Origin: Plasmopara viticola
Lineage: Eukaryota > Oomycota > Peronosporomycetes > Peronosporales > Peronosporaceae
Assembly: GCA_001695595.3 (NCBI GenBank)
Contig: MBPM02000044.1
Coordinates: 310,001 to 374,000 of the forward strand
Direction: 5' to 3'
DNA: 64,000 bases
In this document: positions 57,756 through 64,000 of the stretch, piece by piece
Layout of the letters: each line of letters starts with the position of its first letter
Numbering within the stretch: position 1 is the stretch's first letter
Notes under the pieces: generated by a model
What the model was told of the DNA's origin: nothing
The model's database searches: none
Seen by the model: only the letters and a program-made list of their open reading frames with translations
Program-made: the position numbers and the translations under genes

Positions 57756-60430
57756 TTAAAGACACTGGAGAAATTGGCATATTTCAGCTCGGCAGTCTCC
57801 GGGGTTCACCTCCAAGGCATTTTCTAGATTTTGAAGGGCAGCTTGAAACATCTTTCGTTTCATTCGATCCGATTCGATTTCGTCATCACATCGTGGTCGC
57901 CTTGCCAGCTTTAGGTGCTCAAGATCATGGGTGGAAAAGTCTGTCCATCTCTTAAGCGCAAACAATGTCTCGTCGTCATCTTCGCTTTCGTCCATGAAGG
58001 AAGGTTTCGGGACCTTAGAAGTCCATAAATCAGTCTTCCTCACCCAAGTAGAGACAAATGCTTCAAACGAGTCGTAAATTGATGCTCGTAGACCATCAAA
58101 CTGCTCTTGCTTTACTTTGAGTTGAGTCTCTAGCTTGGAACAAGTCGAGACCGAATTCTCGTGCTCTGCTTCTTGTCGTTGCCGCTGTTCATGTTGCAAC
58201 CCGCGCTTCGAGCGTGCAAGTTTCATCATTGTCCCTTGTTGACGCGCCAGCTGGGCTTTCACCTCCGCGAGCTTTGCCTTGTAACTCACAATCACGTCTT
58301 GTTTCTGCAGCACACGTCGTTTCAATACCCGTATTTCTTCCGTAGACAAAATCGTATTCTCATCAGCTTGACTGTTGCAAGACTTACTGTCACTTTTACC
58401 ATTCAGTGTCACCTCATTGCTTCCATTGGTAGCGTTCTGCGTTTTTAAGTGGGCATTCTCAACACAAACAGCTTTGAATCTCGCCACAACACGAACATTG
58501 CGCTCTTTTAATTTCTCAAGATGAATCGATAGGCGAACGTTATCCGTGTGGCATCGCTCATAACTCTGACGAGCGAGTGCGAGCTGATGCGCGTGGTCTT
58601 TAGCCTTTTGTTGCAACGACATCGCCTGTTTCTCAGCTATTGCCGATCGTTCCACTTTCTTGCTCACTTGATCCAGCTCCTGCTGGAGCGATAAAACTTT
58701 CGTTTTCTGTTGAGCCACTAATTCTGTCTTTCGCTGTATAGTCAAACGAGCTCGTTGTGCTTCATCTGAGCGGTTCAGAGCCTCTTCTTGTTGTTTTTCA
58801 AGCTCTTTATAAGTACCATGATACTTTTCTGCCATTAACGCCGCTTCTTCCTTTGCAGTTGCAAGCTCAGACTTCAGTGTTGCCAGCTGTGACAGCAATT
58901 GGGTCTCACGCGCAAGCCGCGATGACAGCTCTTGCTTCACGTCGCTCATACTCACCTCAAGCTGTCGCATCGCGTCTTCAAATGTATCGTTCTGCAGCAT
59001 TGCAGAGCGTAAGTACGCCTCCAATTTCGACGCTCGTAACTTCCACCACATTGCTTCACTCACGTTTGATCCGCCAGAGTCATCTGTTGGCTTAGCATGA
59101 AGGTCGCTTGAAAAATAATTTTGCAGAATTGGAAAATCAGACCTTTCACTCGATTTCGACACTGGATCAGGAGACCCTCTTGTTTTATCTTTCGTGCGCG
59201 TTGAGTCTGCTGCCAGCTTCATGACAACACTGTACAGATCATTGGTAGTTAGCGTCGTTCCACCTCGCGACGATGTTTCTTCTGCAGCACGGAGAAACTC
59301 ATCAATGCAAGCTGAAAGAAACTCGATGCGTTTACTACTTTCATGCACACAAGCCTCTTGTACTGATTGGTACTCTGCAAATTCGTGCTGAAGCTTATCT
59401 TGCCATTCTTCGACTGCTTCACAGCGCAACTTGTACTCGTCTTGAAGGTTCAGAGCTTCTGTATAAGTACTGTTTTCTTCTTGTTCTTCAAGCGATTTTT
59501 TCTGCTCTAGCACTTCAACGAGCTTCCGTTCACGAGCCAATTGGAGCTCCAAGTCCTCGACATGCGCCTTCAAAGCCAATCGTTCTTCAGTAAAAGCAGC
59601 CAAGTCAAACGGGTCATCAGTGATAGTGCCTTTTGTGCATTGTTGAGCCTCTTGTTGCTTCATCTGTGCTTTGTCGTCTTCCACTTGTTGTAATTCAGAG
59701 CGCAAATTGCCATTTTCCTCTTCTACACGACATTTGTCGCTTTCTATGCGTGACAACGTCTCGTTGACTGTTGCCATGTAGCTCTCCATGCTTTCGGCAT
59801 GTTCTGCAGCTTTGATCCGAAGCTCTTTCTCGAAAAGCAATTCATTTTGAGCGCATTTCTCCTTCATTGTGCAAAGAGACTGCACAAGCGTAAGATTTTC
59901 TGCTTCTCTCGAAGCTAATTGCGCGCTTAAAGTTTCACATTCCTGTTGCTTTCGATCGATTTCGTCGACAGCCACCCCATCTCGACTTTTATCCAGGTGT
60001 GCTGCGTCTTCTAAAACACTCGAGTAACTTTTGTCCATACTTATCTTTGTCTTCGTATGCAGCTCATCTTGTTGCTGCTTGATCGTCTCTTCTTTCGCTC
60101 GTACTTGCTCCATCAGCTTGACATTTTGCATCGTCAAGTGAGCGCAGTTTGCCAAGCACTCGTCCAGCTCGACTTTCATCGCCTGAAAGTCAGCACAACG
60201 TTGGCATCTCGATAACGTGCATTCTCTGTCGACATTTGAGCGTACCTTATAGTCTTCCATCAATGGTGTTGCGTCAGGAATCTGCTCATGTGTCGCTTCG
60301 TTAGATGGCACGGCGTTTAATGTCTCGCTGGCAGGTTCAAGCAGTGCCTTTTGGAACTTAACGAAAGCTAAAAATGGGTGTCCAGGTTCAGGATGTCGGA
60401 TGGAAAATTCTGCGTTGCGTTTTCATTACC
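57756..60430 (-). CDS. Long coiled-coil protein (C-terminal half of a split gene)
   Basis: An open frame of nearly 900 codons without introns, almost entirely heptad-rich coiled coil (many E/K/Q/L runs such as EQVRAKEETIKQQQDELH). An early cysteine cluster reads CTLSRCQRCADF. There is no ATG at the start of the open part: protein-like sequence (FSIRHPEPGHPFLAFVKFQK) reaches back to about 60409 and overlaps the end of the neighbouring frame, whereas the first in-frame ATG lies at about 60260. This suggests it is the continuation of the gene to the right, joined by a frame change. Together they would give about 1,700 residues, a size usual for centrosomal, basal-body or Golgi tether proteins; no specific family is recognised. 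Confidence 0.65.
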
Positions 60431-62851
60431 AGTCTTCAATTCATGGAAAGAACTGCGAGGAGAGGTAGAACTCGAGTCGAATTTACAAACTTCGGCTTGT
60501 GGATCTTGAGCCAGTAAGTGCTGCTGGAGTAACAGGATCTTTTCATCTCGTTTGACGACTTCAAATTTCAACGCTTCAATTCTCGAATACTTTTCCATTT
60601 GATCAATTGTACATCTAAAGGGTCCGTTATCCGCCATATCCAGCGAGTGAGGCGAGTGTTCAATAAACGAATACATTAAAGTAAATGCGATCCAAAGGGT
60701 CTCATAGTGAGTCAAGAACACTTCCCACTCCACGTGTGCTTGCTTTACACGTTCATAATCCCTGTGATTAGAGGAAAGTTGTTGGGTTCCTTTCTGTCGG
60801 TCGAGAAATCTTTTGAATTGATCTATACATTTTTTATGATGCTCGGCAACAAATTTCAACACATTCGTCTCAATTGTCTGTTTCTCAAAACGTTTCGGTT
60901 CATCGTCCTGTTTCTGGTGTTGCAACAACGAGACTTGCTGTTGAAGATGACGAAGACGCTCTCGCAAACTTTTGCGATCGTCTTCAACCAATCGAAGGCG
61001 TTTTAATGCAACAAAAAGAGCACTCGAATCGTCATTGTTATGTCTAGTAGAACGTTCAGTTTGCACACCCGTGCCTTGCAAGGAAGCTGGAGATTTTATT
61101 GTTGCCGTCAAAGCTTTGATCTCCAGCTTCTCCACTTTTCGCATATGCTCGTCGCGCTCGTGTTCGCAGACTTTGTTTGCTGCTTTTAAACTCGCCACTT
61201 GCTTTGTTTCAGCCTCAAGACGTGACTGGAGTTGAAGACACTTCTGTTCTGCTTGGAAGTATTGGGCAACACTCACTAGTTCTGTTTGGCGTCGTTGCAA
61301 CGAATCGAGTTTTTCTTTTGCTACTTGTTGCAAATCCACAGCGAGTTGCGTGATTGCTTTGCTATCAGTTGAAACACAATATCCGGAGCCAGTCGGTGTC
61401 GTAGTGCAAGACGAAAGTGCTTTAATAGTCGCGTTGGCTGCCGCGAGTTGTTCATCTTTCGCTACCAAACTCTGCTCCACTGTAGCAAGACGCACGAGGA
61501 GTTGTGGATAGTCCAAAGATTTGCCAGCAAGATTGTTTTCAGGCTTCCAAAAAGGCAAAAAAGACGAATTCTGTTCACTTTTGCTTCGATAAATCTCAAA
61601 ATTTTTCTTCCAAGCACTCACTTCAGCTCGTAGTTCCATACCTCGCTGTTCTAACTGATCAATTCGCTTTAACAGCGCAAATCGACGACTTTGTCCGACA
61701 CTGTGCGCTTCTGCAAAGCCTTTTTTTAAAGCACGCACTTCTCTTAAGTGTTTAGCTTCCCACTGCGCCCACTTTTGAACGATTTTTGCAGCATTTTTCA
61801 CACCATGTTTCTCCCTAGTAAGAGCTCTTGCAAACTCTTGCACTATATGTTGTTGCTCTTTGGCATTGTATTGAAAAGTTTGCTGGAAATTGTGCTGCCG
61901 AATCTGTGCGAGAGCTCCTCGAAGGGCTGTGAAACACTGAGCTGTTGCACTATGATTTTCAGAATTTTGACGGTCGTTTATTGGTTGAAATGGTGGAATT
62001 TTCATCAATTCCGTTCCATAATTAGAGGAGTCGTGTTGCTTCATAAACTGCACAGTTGCTTCCCGCCACAAAATCCAGTGCTCTTGAATGTGCTCTAATC
62101 GTATATTTTGTGCCTCTAGACGATGCTCCAAATCCACACACGTCGCCTCTCCTCCTTGAAACTCCGGAGCTCCAGCAAAGAGAAGTAGTGGACTCTCCAC
62201 GCATTTACACGACAAATTCATTGCATCGACTCCACGTTGTAACTTTTCCAGACAACAAGTTAACTCTTCATTGTCTATCATCTTTTCATTGTGTCGACTT
62301 GGTCTCTGATGCATCTGATTCTCCAGTGCCAAGTTCTTTTCCTCTAACATCTTTAATTCCATCTCTAGCTTCTCCAGAAGTTCAGGTACACTGCTCTTTT
62401 CTTCGGTTGGCTCTGTTTGGGTACCGACATTTTCAATCATTTTCTGCACACTCTCAGTCTGCAAAGCAGCATCCTCTCGCTGCCTCTCTATCTTGATCTG
62501 TACGCCTTTATCCTCCTTCGTCTCTCGTCGCTCTAATTCGTCTAAAACCACGTCCAGCTGCTCACGCTGCTCACTCACTACATTTTGTAAGTCGACAATT
62601 CTCGCTTCCTTGAGCCTCAGCGTCGCTAGAATTTGCGCGCTCAGTCGCTCTTGTTCCATACGCAAATCTCGCTCTAATTGACACAACGATCGGGCAAATT
62701 GTGGGTGCTGCTGAGCTAATTCGTGCGTAATAAATGACTGGTGGACCCGCAAGAACTTGGTCCATCGATCTTCTCTAGTTGCATTCTTTAAACCTATCTG
62801 TTGTGCGCTCGAGACGGCGCCATAGGTGGTATCCGTTCGCTTGATCACCAT
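60368..62851 (-). CDS. Long coiled-coil protein (N-terminal half of a split gene)
   Basis: First ATG in frame at 62851 (MVIKRTDTTYG), 827 codons to the TAG at 60368. It has a short globular-looking start (TKFLRVHQSFITHELAQQHP), then long coiled coils (LEMELKMLEEKNLALENQMH, KAANKVCEHERDEHMRKVEK). The last residues before the stop (NATQNFPSDILNLDTHF) overlap the other frame of the next coiled-coil block. A 20-base GT...AG stretch (60429-60410) would join the two frames in phase. Either one gene split by a frameshift, one gene with an unusually short intron, or two adjacent genes. A 15-bp direct repeat lies just upstream. Confidence 0.65.
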   Translation of the reverse strand: MVIKRTDTTYGAVSSAQQIGLKNATREDRWTKFLRVHQSFITHELAQQHPQFARSLCQLERDLRMEQERLSAQILATLRLKEARIVDLQNVVSEQREQLDVVLDELERRETKEDKGVQIKIERQREDAALQTESVQKMIENVGTQTEPTEEKSSVPELLEKLEMELKMLEEKNLALENQMHQRPSRHNEKMIDNEELTCCLEKLQRGVDAMNLSCKCVESPLLLFAGAPEFQGGEATCVDLEHRLEAQNIRLEHIQEHWILWREATVQFMKQHDSSNYGTELMKIPPFQPINDRQNSENHSATAQCFTALRGALAQIRQHNFQQTFQYNAKEQQHIVQEFARALTREKHGVKNAAKIVQKWAQWEAKHLREVRALKKGFAEAHSVGQSRRFALLKRIDQLEQRGMELRAEVSAWKKNFEIYRSKSEQNSSFLPFWKPENNLAGKSLDYPQLLVRLATVEQSLVAKDEQLAAANATIKALSSCTTTPTGSGYCVSTDSKAITQLAVDLQQVAKEKLDSLQRRQTELVSVAQYFQAEQKCLQLQSRLEAETKQVASLKAANKVCEHERDEHMRKVEKLEIKALTATIKSPASLQGTGVQTERSTRHNNDDSSALFVALKRLRLVEDDRKSLRERLRHLQQQVSLLQHQKQDDEPKRFEKQTIETNVLKFVAEHHKKCIDQFKRFLDRQKGTQQLSSNHRDYERVKQAHVEWEVFLTHYETLWIAFTLMYSFIEHSPHSLDMADNGPFRCTIDQMEKYSRIEALKFEVVKRDEKILLLQQHLLAQDPQAEVCKFDSSSTSPRSSFHELKTGNENATQNFPSDILNLDTHF

Positions 62852-62880
62852 TATATCGTACAACTTCAACAGAGCAATAG

Positions 62881-62923
62881 TTGTAGTAGTACTATATTTT
62901 TCCAGCCATTGTAGTAGTACTAT
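62881..62923. repeat. Two 15-bp direct repeats upstream of the coiled-coil gene
   Basis: ttgtagtagtactat occurs at 62881-62895 and 62909-62923, 28 bases apart, within 75 bases upstream of the coiled-coil ATG. It may be a regulatory site. Confidence 0.6.
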
Positions 62924-63031
62924 CTCTACTAAGAATAACAGCTAAATTTTGTGCATTAAAAAAGGGGTAAAAATACTTTAAAATGGACAGCCAAAACTGA
63001 GCTTTTAATAACGCACTTGCAGCCATACAAA

Positions 63032-64000
63032 TCACGAGGCTTCGGTGGCTTCTGTATTAATTGCACCATCTTGGGCGTCCCTTCCACTGTCCGAGCCGTC
63101 TCTACTCATGGGCGACAATAACATCAATGGCTTTGTTTGATTGTCCGTCTCTGCATCATCTTCATCAGATGTCGTTTCCACAAGATCGTTTAGTCGACCA
63201 TCTTCGGTGCCGTCCAAGCTTATGGACGAACACGCCGAGGCAAAGTCGGTCGCTTGGTTCGGACGCAACAGCGTCAAGTCAAAGTCCAACCCGTTCGTTG
63301 ACAAGAACGTGGCCAGCATCCTGTCTTTGGTCTGTGATAAGGGGTGCGACTTCAACGTCGTACTGTCGTTGGATGAGATAGGCGACAGCGGGTTCTCACC
63401 GTCTCCTTCTCCGTCTGGTTCTGGCACATCCCGTTGCTCTTCTTCTGGGCCGTCCATGTAGTTGAACGCAAAGTCGTTGAACAATCCGTCGTTTGAGCTC
63501 TTGGCTGACGCAGGCGTGTCAATAGGGACCTCGATAGTATTCATGTACGTCTCAAAGATATCGTCCGTACGGTACTCCTTCGCGTGCTTTTCCATCAAGG
63601 CGTACTGTCCTTCAAACAGCGCCTCTTTTCGCTCAACACTGCCCCAATCAAGTCCCTTGAACCACGGATGTCGTTTAATATGTTGGAAGCCATGCGACCC
63701 CGAACCTAGACGATTAGCTTCGTTTTTGGTTAGCAACTTTGATACAAAGTCCTTGGCATCTTCCGTGAACCGTGGCGAGAACTTCAAGTCGACATTGACA
63801 ATGCGTTCCTTGATCAGTCGATTCGTCTTGGCGTTGAAAGGTGTACGACCATCAATCATTTCGTACACCATCACACCCAAGGCCCACCAATCCACGGCAC
63901 GTGAGTACGATTTTCCACTGAAAACTTCCGGAGCCATCATCTGGTACGTACCCACAAACGTCGACGTGCGCCCTTTGTCCGGCATGTTTTCCTTAGACAT
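63032..64000 (-). CDS. AGC-family protein kinase, C-terminal part (runs off window)
   Basis: The 322 visible residues start inside the activation loop, so the N-terminus lies beyond 64000. Visible: the T-loop TSTFVGTYQMMAPE at about 12-25, with the phosphorylatable Thr and APE; the DxWxLG helix (AVDWWALGVMVYEMI); and NRLGSGSHGFQHIKRHPWF, typical of AGC kinases. The AGC tail has a hydrophobic motif FNDFAF at about 174-179 with Ala in place of the usual Ser/Thr, followed by a long acidic, Ser/Thr-Pro-rich tail (LSPISSNDSTTLKS). It most resembles S6K/PKA-type AGC kinases; no orthologue is assigned. The Ala in the motif suggests control without phosphorylation at that site. Confidence 0.88.
   Translation of the reverse strand: MSKENMPDKGRTSTFVGTYQMMAPEVFSGKSYSRAVDWWALGVMVYEMIDGRTPFNAKTNRLIKERIVNVDLKFSPRFTEDAKDFVSKLLTKNEANRLGSGSHGFQHIKRHPWFKGLDWGSVERKEALFEGQYALMEKHAKEYRTDDIFETYMNTIEVPIDTPASAKSSNDGLFNDFAFNYMDGPEEEQRDVPEPDGEGDGENPLSPISSNDSTTLKSHPLSQTKDRMLATFLSTNGLDFDLTLLRPNQATDFASACSSISLDGTEDGRLNDLVETTSDEDDAETDNQTKPLMLLSPMSRDGSDSGRDAQDGAINTEATEAS

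Noticed and set aside
1..64000. CRISPR arrays, bacterial-type operons or phage modules
   Set aside because: No regularly spaced repeats; genes have introns and eukaryotic families throughout.

Overview
The window looks like nuclear DNA of an oomycete (Phytophthora or downy-mildew type). The evidence is the protein set and gene architecture: a folate-biopterin transporter-family protein, PH-domain and S6K-like AGC kinases, a retinoblastoma pocket protein, a PCH2/TRIP13 AAA+ ATPase, large single-exon genes next to genes with GT-AG introns of about 50-80 bases, and compact gene islands separated by AT-rich, gene-poor DNA with decayed retroelements. The species is not identifiable from the sequence alone.

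Layout. 0-9 kb: an FBT-family transporter, a RanBP2-type zinc-finger reading frame that breaks up downstream, two adjacent dynein-light-chain (LC8)-like frames, a broken multi-exon gene and the meiotic checkpoint ATPase PCH2. 9-15 kb: a tRNA-derived SINE candidate, two unrecognised and partly disrupted genes and a Ty3/gypsy fossil. 15-25 kb: a gene-dense island with a P-loop nucleotide-kinase-like protein, a PH-AGC kinase, the Rb protein (with an extra small 3' exon recovered here) and a multi-exon gene ending 35 bases before the Rb start codon. 25-40 kb: a gene desert with gag-like and copia-like remnants, a perfect 26-bp hairpin and a retroposon copy with a 12-bp target-site duplication. 40-44 kb: a domesticated hAT-transposase-like gene and a DNAJB6-like J-domain gene. 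44-57 kb: a second desert with hairpins, a diverged tandem duplication and a second copy of the same retroposon. 57-64 kb: two coiled-coil frames that probably form one long gene, and the C-terminal part of an AGC kinase running off the window.

Functionally this is mainly a housekeeping and regulatory neighbourhood (cell cycle, meiosis, signalling, cytoskeleton, chaperone), not an operon-like system. The most unusual points are: (1) the retroposon family with matching 12-bp target-site duplications at both copies; (2) several genes whose frames are broken at places where a GT...AG segment of only 15-20 bases would restore them, which may mean pseudogenes, assembly indels or ultrashort introns; (3) the split giant coiled-coil gene; (4) the hAT-derived gene. 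I saw no clear effector gene, CRISPR array or RNA gene.
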